Source of the DNA: Diabrotica undecimpunctata
Lineage: Eukaryota; Arthropoda; Insecta; Coleoptera; Chrysomelidae
Reading direction: 5' to 3'
DNA length: 64,000 bases
Assembly: GCF_040954645.1 (NCBI RefSeq)
Contig: NC_092812.1
Location: 3,906,001-3,970,000, forward strand
In this document: piece by piece, positions 1 through 10,939 of the stretch
How the letters are laid out: each line of letters opens with the position of its first letter
Numbering within the stretch: position 1 is the stretch's first letter
Position numbers and translations under genes: made by a program
Notes under the pieces: model-generated
Databases searched by the model: none
What the model was told of the DNA's origin: nothing
Seen by the model: the letters and a program-made list of their open reading frames with translations, nothing else

Positions 1-1490
1 GTTTAGACATTTCAAACTTAATGTACTTTTGTCAATGTCGTTGCGTTTTATTTTTATCTTAACATATTCGTTCTCACCACCCCTTTCTATCGATATCCTG
101 CACGTTGTTGTACGTTGAGCCATTTGGACGTTTGAAGCTTAGTCTCCTTTTTGACAATGTCTTTACGTTTTATTTTTACCTTAACATATTCATTATCACC
201 TCCCCTTTCTATCGATACCTTCCACATTGTCGTACGTTGAGATGTTCAAACGTTTCAAGCTTAGTACCGTTTTGGCATTGGCTTTGCGTTTGCTTTTTAT
301 CTTAACATATTCGTTCTCACCTCCCCTTTCCATCGATACCTTGCACGTTGTCGTACTTTAAGTTGTTTAGCCGTTTCAAGCTTAGTGTCCTTTTGGCAAT
401 GTCTTTGCGCTTTATTTTTATCTTAACATATTAGTTACAACCTCCCTTATCCATCAATACCTTGCACGTTGAGCCGTTTGGACGTTTCAAGTTTACTGCA
501 GTTTTGTCATTGTCTTTGCTTTTTTTTTATTTTAACACATTGATAATCACCTACCCTATCCATCAATATCTTGCACGTTGTCGTACGTTGAGTTGTTCTG
601 ACGTTTTAAGCTTAGTGTCCTTTTAGCAATGTCTTTTCGTTTGATTTTTATCTTAACATAATCATTACCGCCTCCCCTTTCCATCGATACCTTGCACGTT
701 GTCGTACTTTGAGTTGTTTGGGCGTTACAAACTTAGCGTCATTTGGCAATGTCTTTACGTTTGATTTTTATCTTAACATATTCGTTCTCATCGCCACTTT
801 CCATCGATACCTTGTACGTTGTCGTACGTTAAGCTGTTTACACGTTTTAAGTTTAATGTTCTTTTGGCAGTGTCTTTACGTTTGCTATTCTCTTAACATA
901 TTCATTACCACCTCCCCTTTCCATCGATACCTTGCACGTTTTCGTACGTTGAGTTGTTTAGACGTTTTAAGCTTAGTGCCGTTTTGGCATTGTCTTTGCG
1001 TTTTTTTATTTTAACACATTCATTACCACTTCTCCTATCCATCGATACCTTGCATGTTGGTGTACGTTGAGTTGTTTAGACGTTTCAAGCTTAGTATCCT
1101 TTTGGCAATATTTTTAAGTTTGCTTTTTATCTTAGCATATTCATTACCACTTCCTCTTTCCATCAATATCTTGCACATTGTTGTACGTTGATTCATTTGA
1201 ACGTTACAAGCTTAGTGCCGTTTTGGCAATGCCTTTGCGCTTTATTTTTATCTTAACATATTCGTTACAGCCTTCCGTTTCCACCGATACCTTGCACATT
1301 GTTGTACGTTGAGCCGTTTGGACGTTACATCTTAGTGCCGTTTTGGCAATGTCTTTTGCGTTTGTTTTTGTGTTAACGTATTGGTTACCCCTTTTCATCG
1401 ATACCTCGCACGTCACGATCTGACCCATAACAACGGAGAGATGACGTAATGCCATTTTGGCATTGTCTTTGCGTTTACTTTTTGTCTTTT
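1..1490. repeat. Tandem satellite, about 120-bp unit, about 12 copies
   Basis: The landmark (c)atcgatacc recurs near 88, 211, 331, 452, 561, 682, 802, 922, 1040, 1161, 1282 and 1396, a spacing of 109-123 bp and mostly 120-121. Each unit also carries tcttaacatatt, tttggcaatgtctt and cacgttgtcgtacg. The array begins before the window. Units differ at many sites, so the array is not freshly made. On the minus strand a unit is about 40 codons, but only the last two units stay open (1204-1455), so I read it as non-coding. The right edge merges with the last codons of the neighbouring minus-strand gene. Confidence 0.95.
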
Positions 1491-2323
1491 GGATCGTTAT
1501 TTTCGTTATAGAGGGTCCATATTTTGTTCAATTCCTCGTACAGCTGTCCCCTTTCAGAACTTGGTCTCTGATTTGTTTTTGACTCGTTTTCGGCTTTGCT
1601 GCTTTCCAAATACTGCTTTGTTGTTTTTCCTTCAATGTTTTTATTTGAACTTTTCGTTACCCGTCCCATATTTTTAGTTGATAAACAATGTCTTTCTTCT
1701 TCTTCTTTCTTTCTCAACATACATGGGTTTGATAATTTTCTTGAATTTTTCTGGGAACGCTTGATGTCTCAAATATCCTCGGGAATCTCGATGAATACCT
1801 GTGACTTCTAATATTTTTTATAGTTAATGCAATCGTTTGGCGTAAAGTCTTGTGGTTTCTTATAAAATATTAAATTATATAATCCATTAGTAGCTTTATA
1901 CTGATTATTGTTAACACATATATGTTTAGGAGTAAATTTTATCTCCTTACCGCCCATTACCCATTTATTAGTTGTCCAAACATACTGTGGCCCATAACTT
2001 CGGTCGATATCTGTCGAATGATGCCAATATTTTTGAAGGTGTTCGGATCTCTCTTCATCCTTCTGCTGTGTATTGTTTTGATGGTCGCTAGTGTCTTCAT
2101 GCTTCTCCGATTGATGTACAGTTTTCTGATAATTGTCGCTAGTGTCTTCATGCTTATCCAATTGATGTGTAGTTTTCAGATAATTGTTTATTTCTGTAAG
2201 AGGTTCAGTTGTTAAAATTGTTTCGAGATGTTCTTGTTGATCACTCTGCATTCTTTTGAGAGCTTTGTACTTTGTTCCAATAATTTTAGCAAGCTGCTTA
2301 ATACGTTGTTCTCTGTTCAACAT
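1475..2323 (-). pseudogene. DUF8207-like protein, frameshifted
   Basis: The first 171 codons (2323 to 1808) open with MLNREQRIKQLAKI, pass through a charged region with two near-identical segments (KHEDTSDNYQKT, KHEDTSDHQNNT), and end in a conserved-looking block: YGPQYVWTTNKWVMGGKE, NGLYNLIF, then INYKKY and a stop. Just past the stop the next frame continues the family pattern (ILEVTGIHRD, then FKKIIKPMYVEK), so a one-base loss in the A-run near 1817-1822 broke the frame. The last 81 codons (1720-1475) return to the original frame and end YNENNDPKDKK. The pattern GLYxLIF...KYKxIL...H is what I remember of DUF8207, a domain common in arthropod selfish elements. I know no biochemical role for it. 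The match is from memory only. Confidence 0.6.
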
Positions 2324-2374
2324 CCTACGACTGAATGTCGATTCTGAAGTTAACAGCTTTATTTATAACCGTTG

Positions 2375-2620
2375 ACTAGACGCTAACTTGACGCTGACTT
2401 GACGCTGACATGACGCTGACTCGACGCTGACTTGACGCTGACTTGACGCTGACATGACGCTGACTCGACGCTGACTTGACGCTGACATGACGCTGACATG
2501 ACGCTGACTTGACGCTGACTTGACGCTGACATGATGCCGTACGTAGCATTTGTGTCTGAGTATATGATGATTCGACGCTGAGTCAACGCTAACATGACAC
2601 TAACTCGAAGCTTACTTTAC
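2375..2620. repeat. 11-bp minisatellite (tgacgctgact)
   Basis: The 11-mer tgacgctgact, with t/c/a variation at the last two positions, repeats head to tail from about 2380 to 2530. After a break around 2531-2570 it resumes in decayed form to about 2620. The array lies just upstream of the start of the DUF8207-like gene. Eleven is not a multiple of three, yet a 70-codon minus frame (2595-2383) stays open because the unit lacks stops. I do not think it is translated. Confidence 0.9.
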
Positions 2621-2699
2621 GTAATACCTATTTGAGGCAGGCTGTTTCATTTATACGATCTTCAATGTATGGCGTGATGTTATTCAACTATTTATTAAT

Positions 2700-2970
2700 C
2701 CTTCTTTTCACTTTCTCTCTGCTATCCTCTGCTAGCATGTCACTGTTGGCGTCTGCACTGTTAACTTGTCACTGATGGCGTCTGCTATGCTCTGGTACCC
2801 TCTGCGTGTCTCTGCTACCCTCTGCTATCATCTGTTATGCTCTGGTACCCTCTTCTACCCTCTGCTTGCATGTCGCTGATGGCGTCTGAACTGTTAGCGT
2901 GTCACTGATGGCGCCAAACGCAAACCTCTGTTACACTCTGTGTGTCTCTGTGTAAGTCTGCACCCATCTG
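2700..2970. repeat. CTCTGC-rich imperfect repeat tract
   Basis: The tract mixes short blocks such as ctctgctaccctctg, tgtcactgatggcgtctg and gctctggtaccctct, each present two to four times in shuffled order. It looks like a decayed compound minisatellite. Confidence 0.75.
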
Positions 2971-3844
2971 TTAGTATATAGACATTGACCTATTAACACT
3001 TTATTTGATTCTCTTTTATGATTTTTCTTTTAAACAATACCATTCTTATCTGATATCCTTTACAAAATGACTGTGGTTTCTTGTTTGTTTCTACACAAAG
3101 ATATAAATTTCGAATTTCGACCTGAAAATGTAACAGTCTTTGATATTCTTTTATCTTTATTGGTTGCTTGATCATGGCTGAGTCTTGCTCACAAGACACT
3201 TCAGTTTTAGGCATGGAAAGGTGTGAATTGTCTGTCACTAATGGATTCTTTGCGCTGCATTTGAAAATTTTAAAAGAGCATGACCTGTTACTGGAACCTT
3301 TGACGCTATGGCTGAATTTTTTAAAACACCCGCACAGATGTATAGATCGTAAGTTTTTACCATTAAGTATATTATTTACTTTAGTTATTACGATTTATTT
3401 TGAACTCTTTCTTAAATAACACGTCACCTATCATTTTCTACTTTTCATAAATAAAAGTATTGCATTCCGAATATTGGGATATGAACTATTTGTTTATATT
3501 ACGCTTACAATACCACAGAACTTTTGCGGTTTTCTGCAACACACATATTTAAACTGGAATCTTTACTAATTTGTAAATAATCGAATTAGATACTCGATCA
3601 AAACATAATTCTTTACAACTAAAAACTGTTTTTGTTAAAAATAGTTTCTCTTTATCGTACTTTGAGTTTGCGGCATTTCATATTTACCACACAAGTTTAA
3701 ATAAAAATATGGCTGCAATAACCATATCGACAACCTTGACGTTATTGCATTATCCTCTGCGGTTTGTACACGGGTTGCTTCGTCATGACCATCTTTGATA
3801 AATACTTTTTTTTATACCTATTGAAGCCTATCTAATTCAAATGA
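2971..3844. other. Unassigned AT-rich stretch with two small overlapping frames
   Basis: Two small open frames face each other here: 3238-2993 on minus (81 codons, lysine-rich end) and 3168-3419 on plus (83 codons). Neither shows a motif I recognise, and one is at least partly the shadow of the other. From 3420 to 3844 I see no gene, only AT-rich DNA. Confidence 0.5.
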
Positions 3845-4072
3845 CCGATTGGCGTAGTAGTCTGGGCGTCTAGTCATGAATGTATGGGTCGCGGGTTCGA
3901 GTCCTATACATGGTAGAATTTTTTATTTATTTAATAAATAAGACTTTGATTAAAAACAGCCGAGTTTGCGGTCGGAATCTGGGGAAATTTGAGATACGGG
4001 GCTGAGGAAATTTGCCCTATTCTCCATAAGGCCAGAACAGTTTTTCCCTAGATCTGGGTACAAAAAGTGGAC
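3845..4072 (+). mobile_element. tRNA-derived SINE-like sequence
   Basis: The segment 3850-3915 has an A-box-like tggcgtagtagtctggg and a good B box, ggttcgagtcc (3893-3903), at tRNA-like spacing. The T stem does not close (gcggg faces cctat), so it is not a working tRNA gene. About 150 bp of tail follows, including a ttatttatttaataaataa block, and runs to the broken end of the minus-strand pol gene. This is the head-plus-body layout of a tRNA-type SINE. The alternative is a decayed tRNA pseudogene. Confidence 0.5.
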
Positions 4073-6676
4073 TTAAGTGTGACCCTTTCTATTGATCTCT
4101 TTGGTCATATCTCTATGTTTTTGCATATAATTATTAATCAGTTTTTGGTCTATGTTCATATCAAATATTTCTTTAGTGTTAATGTGTCCATTTATAATAT
4201 CTATAGGTTTTTGTTGAGTTACGGAATGTATTGAGTTATTATATCCTAAAATAGCATAAGGCATTTGATTTAAGATATCAATTTTTCCATCTGATTTGCT
4301 TCTAATTATTCGTAGGTGTTCTATTAGAGTGGAATGAAATCTCTCTATGGATCCTTTAGATTGGGTACTATTTGTAGTAACATAATGAGTTTTTACTTTA
4401 TGTATGTCGAAGAATTCTTGTACAACAGAGTTTTTTAATTTTGTGCCTCGGTCCATAGTTACGAGATCAGGAATTCCATGATGTGTCATGAAGGTTAGAA
4501 AAGCTCTTACAATTTCAGTACTTGTCAAAGCTGAAAGTGGGTATGCTTTACCGTATTTAGAAAATGTGTCTATTATAGTAAGAAACTTTTGGCCTTGACT
4601 TTGAAAAGTGTCTGCAAATATTATTTCAAACGGTTTTGTAGCTGTGGGTGTAATCATTAATTTTTGATTTGGCGGATTACGATCATATTTATTTACTTGG
4701 CAAATGTTACAATTATTTATAAAATCTGTTACATCTTGTTTTATTCCTGGCCAATAGTAGGTACGTTTGATTCCAGTTTCTGTTTCTAAAATACCTCGGT
4801 GATTGGTTTTTCCTTCATGTAATAACCTTATTTTTTCATGCTGTTCATCTTTGTCTACTAAATCTTTTAAGATGCAGTTACATTTTATTACCTTGTAGGC
4901 AGAATTTTTAAATGTGTTTTTTAACGTTTCTAATATTTCTGGTATAAAGGTGTCTTCTTTGAAGTAGACAGCATATTTGTATTTTGGGTCAATGTAATTT
5001 TTAAATATATTAATAGTTTCTTGTACAATAATATTTTTTGAAATTTGGATATAAAGTCTTTTTCTAGTGGGAAATATTTTTTCAATTTTTGGTTTGGTAG
5101 CTGAGTGTAAAACAAAATCAATTACAATATGGTGATCAAAAACATTGAGATGTTTATCAGAAATGAGCATTCCTAGTATTGGATCCTCTATACTAGTATG
5201 TACAGTCTCTCCATCATCATCATTATCTTCAATGTCGTTATCTTGGTCATTTCCTTGTTCTAGGTTTTCTTCGTTAATGTCGTCGTCGATATTTACAGCC
5301 ATCGAAACGCTATTATCATCGTTCCTTGTCGGAGTCTTATTTTGTTCTTCCATGTATTTTAAAAATTCATTACAATTAATCTCTATTCTAGATAGGGAGT
5401 CTGCATTTGCATTGCAACTTCCTTTCTTGTATTCGATTATGTAATCAAATTCCTCTAATTTTAAACGCCATCTCACTAATCGTGAATTTGGTTCTTTTAG
5501 AGACATAAGCCACTGTAAAGGTTTATGGTCTGTCATAATTTTAAATTGTCTTCCAAATAGATAAGGTCTAAAATACTTAGTTGCCCATACTATCGCAAGA
5601 AGCTCTTTTTCTATAACACTGTAGTTTTGTTTGGACTCGTTTAATGTTTTCGAGGCATAAGCTACTGGTTTGTCTTGACCATTTACCAGTTGAGATAATA
5701 CGGCTCCTACTGCTACATTACTTGCATCAGTAGTTAATATAAAATCTTTATCAAAATCTGGATACTGAAGTATAGGTTCAATAATTAATAGATTTTTGCA
5801 ATCTTCGAAACATTTTACAAATTCTGGAGTGTGTTCTATCTTAGCATCCTTTTTTAAACATTTCGTTAATGGTTTAGTTAATCTGGCAAAATCTTTTATA
5901 AATCTCCTGTAATATCCTAGCAATCCTAAAAATCCTTTTATTTCGCGTGCTGTTTTAGGAATTGGATATTTCACAATTGCATTAATTTTATCTGGGTTTG
6001 GTTTTACACCTACTGTAGTTACAATATGACCAAGATAGGCTACTTCTTTTCTTAGAAATTCACACTTATCTAGTTGTATTTTAAAAGTATTGGCTTATAA
6101 ACGTTTAAAAACTTTTTTTAAATTTACAATATGCTCTTGTAGTGAGGTAGAAACAATAATTATATCGTCTAAGTAAACAAGACAGATGTCATCTTGAAGA
6201 CCTCGCAGAATATCGTCCATAACTCTCTGAAAAGTTGCAGGAGCATTCTTGAGTCCAAATTGCATACGAACATATTCATAATGTCCATTCTCAACATTGA
6301 AAGCTGTCTTGGGAATATCGTCTGGGTGCATCTCAATTTGATGAAAACCACTAGCTAGATCAAGTGTACTAAAATAGTTGCATCTGCCTAATTTATCAAT
6401 TGTATCGATAATATTTGGTAATGGGTATTTGTCTGGAATTATTTTCTCGTTCAGTTTCCTATAATCTACGACAATTCTCCATTTCTTTTTTCCTGATGCA
6501 TCTGCTTTTTTGGGTACTACCCAGATAGGCGAGGACCAAGGTGAGTTGCTTGGTCTAATAATTCCTTGTTCTAACATTTTGTTTATTTGACTATTTACTT
6601 CTGGTTTATGAACAAAGGGGTATCTATACGATTTACTATAAATAGGTAGTTCATCAACAACATGGCTTGCTAACAA
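4073..6676 (-). pseudogene. Ty3/gypsy pol (RT, RNase H, integrase), one in-frame stop
   Basis: Reading leftward, reverse transcriptase comes first: [21 protein letters not shown] and the catalytic VYLDDIII at about codons 166-173. A TAA near 6095 breaks the frame, which then continues in phase. RNase H follows (TTDASNVAVGAVL, EKELLAIVWA, MTDHKPLQWL), then NADSLSRI. The integrase has an H-H-C-C zinc finger (HEGKTNHRG ... CNICQ) and a DDE core (FADTF, TMDRGT, SIERFHS). An acidic insert of about 60 residues lies between RNase H and the zinc finger. The gene stops at KGHT beside the SINE-like sequence, so the integrase C-terminus is missing. The start is arbitrary: protease and the RT N-terminus should lie upstream, where another element now sits. 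Gag of the same strand is at 10939-9737. Confidence 0.93.
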
Positions 6677-7066
6677 CCATAGCAGAAAAGACCAGGATAA
6701 AACCTAGGATTTGGTGACAAGCATTTTTCCTTACTATATTGTAACACTGTAGCAAGAAGTCGAATAGTTTTTATTTAAATTCAATATAATATTTAAACAT
6801 GTATTTTTCTGCCCTTTTTGTTTAATATTTTAATAAACATGTGTTAATTTAACTGTGTATTGTTTCTTCTTTTTACTTGTTTGCGTGTGTTGCTCCAGAG
6901 TAGGCCATATTCACGTCCTGAGTGAGCTAGCCAGGGAGTGTTTCGTATAACGTCTAATGTAGCAATTTTGCAATTGATACATTAGGGGTTGTGACGTTAA
7001 AAATTGGTCCCAACGGGAAACGATTTGTCACTCCAACGTTGTTAGTGATGTTAGTCAGGTTGTAGC
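6677..7066. other. Non-coding junction sequence, possibly LTR-derived
   Basis: No open frame is visible. On plus there is a polyadenylation-like ttttaataaacatgtg (about 6828), a T-rich stretch, then gttaaaaattggtcccaacggg, a distant echo of the acaaattgg motifs in the next 150 bases. It separates the two Ty3 pol fragments of opposite strand. I cannot assign it to either. Confidence 0.4.
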
Positions 7067-7204
7067 AGCAAACTAAGGTTGGCGGTTACAAGTTGACAAC
7101 AGCAGCTCAACGTTGGGATGTTACAAATTGAGCCTCGAAGGGTTACAAATTGGCACCCAATGAATGTTCGTTGGAACGTCACAAATTGGTGCGCAACGTT
7201 ACAA
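7067..7204 (+). repeat. 138-bp perfect direct repeat, left copy
   Basis: The 138 bases are identical, base by base, to 9577-9714 (offset 2510). The copy starts agcaaactaagg and ends caacgttacaa. Inside, the short motif (gtt)acaaattg recurs several times, including acaaattggcacccaatg, which resembles a primer-binding site. The two copies bound the plus-strand Ty3 pol remnant. They lack the TG...CA ends of an intact LTR. Confidence 0.95.
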
Positions 7205-7245
7205 ATTAGCCCCACGTTGGGCGCCAATTTGTAACGTTGCGCACC
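7188..7245. repeat. 20-bp perfect inverted repeat around a tRNA-Lys 3'-end sequence
   Basis: The arms 7188-7207 and 7226-7245 (ggtgcgcaacgtt... / ...aacgttgcgcacc) are perfect reverse complements, with 18 bases between them. Bases 7209-7226 read gccccacgttgggcgcca on plus. From memory this equals the 3' end plus CCA of insect tRNA-Lys(CTT), so the minus strand carries an 18-nt primer-binding site beginning TGGCGCCC. The left arm overlaps the end of the 138-bp repeat. Confidence 0.85.
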
Positions 7246-9327
7246 GTTATGGATTCAGTTATAGGTCCTTTACTGGAGCCTTATGTTTTCTATTATCTTG
7301 ATGATATTATTGTTGTTACTCCTGACTTTGATTGTCATATCAAAATTCTTAAAATGTTGTTTAAGAGACTTAAATATGCAAATCTTACAGTCAATTTTGA
7401 AAAGTGTCAGTTTTGTAGACCTTCTCTTAAATTTCTTGGTTTTGTTGTAGATCAACAAGGGTTAAGAACTGACCCAGCTAAAGTAGAAGCTATTTTGTAA
7501 AATTTTGCATCCATTTGTACTCCCATTTCTGATTTACTCAAGGGTAAAAAGAAAGGAGAGTCTATTGTTTGGACTTCAGAAGCTAACTTAGCTTTCAGTC
7601 AGATTAAACAGGCACTAACATCTGCTCCTGTTCTTGCTAGTCCAGACTTTGACAAGCATTTTTATCTTGCTTGTGATGCAAGTAACACTGGTGTTGGGAG
7701 TGTATTATTTCAAAAAGAAGATGGTTTAGAGCATCCTATAGCTTTCTTTAGTAAAACTCTCTCTAAAGCTCAACGTAAGTACACTACTACTGAGAAAGAA
7801 CTGCTGGCTATTTTATTATCTATTGAAAAATTTAGGTGTTATATTGAAGGAAGTGAAAATTTCACTGTGATTACTGATCACTCATCCTTACAGTGGTTAT
7901 ATTCCATGAAAAACCCTTCTCCTAGAATTGCCAGATGGATAATGAAACTATCCTGTCACAAGTTCACTGTCATTTACCGTAGTGGTTCTTTAAATGTTGT
8001 GGCTGATTCCCTTTCTAGAATACCTGAACAAAATCCTGAAATTTCTCTTTTAGATTTATCTAATCTTAAAACAGATACTTGGTATGATAATATGGTACAA
8101 AAAGTACAAAATAATCCAGATCAATTTCCTGCTTTTAAAGTTCATGGTATTGTTCTTTACAAGCATATCTTTTCAAGGAATAAGTTTTCAGATCCTTCCC
8201 CAGAATGGAAAATTTTCGTTCCGTCTCCTCACAGAAAAGATATTTTGAAACTCTTTCATGATGATCCTACAGCTGCTCACCTAGGAGTATATAAAACGCT
8301 CTCTAGAATCACGGAATTGTATTACTGGCCTAGAATGAGACTTTATGTCGCAAACTATATCAGTAAGTGCAAAATCTGTGCTGCTAGTAAACCAGGAAAT
8401 ATACCTCCTGCTGGTTTAATGGGAAAGTACAGAGATATTAATTTTCCATTTCAGTTTTTATCTGCTGACTTATTAGGTCCTTATCCTAGATCTAAAAATG
8501 GAAATCGTTTTCTTTTAGTTGTTGTCGACTGGTTCACGAAATTTATTTTTGTCCATCCAATGGCAAATGCTACCTCTACAGCTATTGTTAAATTTATTGA
8601 AAATCAAGTTTTTCTTATCTTTGGGGTACCACAAATTTTCGCAGTTGATAATGGGAAACAGTTCGTTTCCAATGATTTCAAAAATTTAATGAATAAATAT
8701 AAAGTACAAAAAATTTGGTATAATGCGAGATATTTTCCTCAAATAAATCCTACTGAGAGAGTTAACAAAACTATCGTAACAGCTATTCGTTCTTTTATAC
8801 ATGATAATCATAAAGATTGGGACAAAGAAATCTTTAAGATTGCCCAGGCTATTCGCCTAGCCAAACACGAAGTTACACAATTTAGTCCTTCGTTTCTAAC
8901 TTTTGCCAGAAATATCCCTTTGGACGGTTCCTTCTTTGGTGCAATAGAAGACAAAGCAAGCAATGCCATTAATATTAATAACAAGCTATTCGACCCAAGA
9001 CCACTAGAAAATATGTCTTCTATTTTCAAAGTGCAAAAGAGAATACGTCACTTTTATGCGACGAATTCTAGCAGGTATAACCTTCGTAGACGTGATGTCA
9101 AATATCACGTTGGTGATAAAGTCTGGAAGAAAAATTTTGTCCTATCAAAAGCTGTCGATGATTTCTCTGCAAAACTAGCACCAAAATTTGTCCCCTGTAT
9201 TGTCAATAAAGTTTTGTCTAAATTAGTCTATAATTTAAAGGATCTTGATGGAAATGATCTTGGAAATTTTCATGTCAGGGATATCAAATTAGATGTCACT
9301 GATTCTAGTGACGATGAAAATCAGTAA
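7237..9327 (+). pseudogene. Ty3/gypsy pol remnant (RT palm, RNase H, integrase)
   Basis: The gene starts inside RT (LLEPYVFYYLDDIIVV) with no fingers region, no protease and no gag. At 7498 a TAA falls where the family normally has a few tens of residues of connection (EAIL | NFASICTP), suggesting an internal deletion. From 7501 to 9327 the same frame stays open. It contains RNase H (ACDASNTGVGSVL, TEKELLAILL, ITDHSSLQWL), the integrase zinc finger (HLGVYKTLSRI, KCKICAAS), a DDE core (SADLLGPYP, FAVDNGKQF, NPTERVNKT) and a GPY/F-like tail (HVGDKVWKK ... FHVRDIKLD). Sequence and orientation differ from the minus-strand pol at 4073-6676, so it is another family, apparently inserted between gag and pol of that element. 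Confidence 0.92.
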
Positions 9328-9576
9328 TGCATATTAAAAATATATCTTTTGAGTAAAACTTGCAGTTATACTATTATATCTTACCTTTAAGTGTAATTTA
9401 AACTTACATATATCTTGTATTCCATATATTTTAAAGTATCTTCTAATCTCTTTTGTTAAGCTTATACATATTTTTATTACCTGCGTTAACAAATATCTTC
9501 GTTATTTATGGACTTTTCAATAAAATATTTAGTTATGAGAACCTTTGCTAGAAAATTTATCTACTACCTTTCACAA
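9328..9576 (+). other. 3' untranslated stretch of the plus-strand Ty3 remnant
   Basis: AT-rich, with no open frame. A polyadenylation-like ttttcaataaaatat lies near 9519. No copy of it is seen upstream of the pol remnant, so it is not a paired LTR. Confidence 0.5.
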
Positions 9577-9714
9577 AGCAAACTAAGGTTGGCGGTTACA
9601 AGTTGACAACAGCAGCTCAACGTTGGGATGTTACAAATTGAGCCTCGAAGGGTTACAAATTGGCACCCAATGAATGTTCGTTGGAACGTCACAAATTGGT
9701 GCGCAACGTTACAA
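9577..9714 (+). repeat. 138-bp perfect direct repeat, right copy
   Basis: Identical to 7067-7204. On the left it abuts the 3' untranslated stretch of the plus-strand Ty3 remnant. On the right it abuts, after about 20 bases, the end of the minus-strand gag. Confidence 0.95.
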
Positions 9715-9736
9715 TTTGTGAAAAAATTTAATTCTA

Positions 9737-10939
9737 TTAAATCGGTCTGTTTTGAAAGATGCCATCTTGAAAATTTTGATGATGTTTTTCATTAACAATA
9801 TCATAAGTTTTTTGATGAGAAGTCTGAGAAGTATTTTGGTGATCACTATTATTAATCGATTCGTATTCAGTATTATATAGTTCTTCGAACGTAAAATTTT
9901 GATTTGGATTTCTAGGGTTGTGGAAATTATTCCTAAATTGGGGAGTACTATTTCTAGTAGTTGTACTCATAGGAATAGATGTGTTTGGAGCAAAATTGGG
10001 ATTTGATCGCCAAGCGTTCTGAGCTGGCTTGTTAGAGTTTTGAAAGCTAGTTCAGAACTGGGGAATACTATTCCTAGTAGATATACTCATGTTAGTGGGT
10101 CTGTTGGGAACAAAATTTGGATTTGGTCGCCAAACATTTTGAGTTGGCCTATTAGAATTTTGGACATTCTACTGATAGTTTTGGGGAGTGTTTCTTTGAT
10201 ACTGATGTGATTGTGAAGGTTGAAAATGTCTATTATTGCGAGAATTTATTTGGGAATTTAAATGAAAATTATAGTTTGGGTTTCTAGAATATTTGTTACT
10301 ATTATTATTATTATTATTAGTATTAAAATTTTAACTTTTTTGATAGTATTTAATATTATCTTCTTCTTTAATGAATTGTATAGCTTGCTCGATAGATTGT
10401 GGTCTCATTGCCCGAATTATGGGTCCTAAAGGTTCTCTTAAACCTGCTAAAAATGTTTTTAATGCTTGTTTGTTAAAAAAATCTCGTTTGTATGTACGTT
10501 CCTGACCAAGATGGTGTAAATCTATATAGTTACAAATAGAATTTAATAAGTCTAGCACCTTTTCATGAAATTGATAAGGTGATTCGTTTGGCTTTTGTTT
10601 AAGATTAACTAGATCCTGATTTAGACAATTTTCGTCTCTTTGATCAGCAAAATTTAAAATTAATGTATTTTTTATACCATCCCAATCAGTATTGCCACTA
10701 ATCGCAATTATTTCTTCAGCTCTTCCTTCTAATTTATTTAATATACCGTTCAATAATAAACAATTTTGAAAGCTATTAGGATTAGTTGTATCAAAATAAT
10801 GTTGTAAGATTGATTCGGTAGCATTTATAAATCTATAAAATTTATTGATATTGCCATCAAAATGAGGAATAGTGGCTAAATTTGCGATATCTAACTTAGG
10901 TACAATAATAGTAGCATTTGAAGTACTTGGTGAAGTCAT
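9737..10939 (-). pseudogene. Ty3/gypsy gag-like protein with premature stops
   Basis: The first 202 codons (10939-10331) are a typical insect gypsy Gag start: IPHFDGNINKFYRFI, a central QKPNESPYQFHEKV, then LREPLGPIIRAMRP. A stop at 10331 ends that frame. After an (ATT)n-coded Asn run, the downstream asparagine/proline-rich region carries more stops (one near 10051). It contains an internal duplication of about 118 bp, seen as QNVWRPNPNFVPN and QNAWRSNPNFAPN. The last 77 codons (9970-9737) end FQNRPI. No CCHC knuckle is seen. It belongs with the minus-strand pol at 4073-6676 by strand, order and spacing. Confidence 0.85.

Noticed and set aside
1204..1455. 83-codon protein on minus
   Set aside because: It is two satellite units that happen to lack stops; other units are closed.
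1..2620. Possible CRISPR-like array
   Set aside because: Units are contiguous with no unique spacers, and the context is eukaryotic.
3850..3915. Functional tRNA gene
   Set aside because: The B box is good but the T stem does not pair and the acceptor ends do not match.
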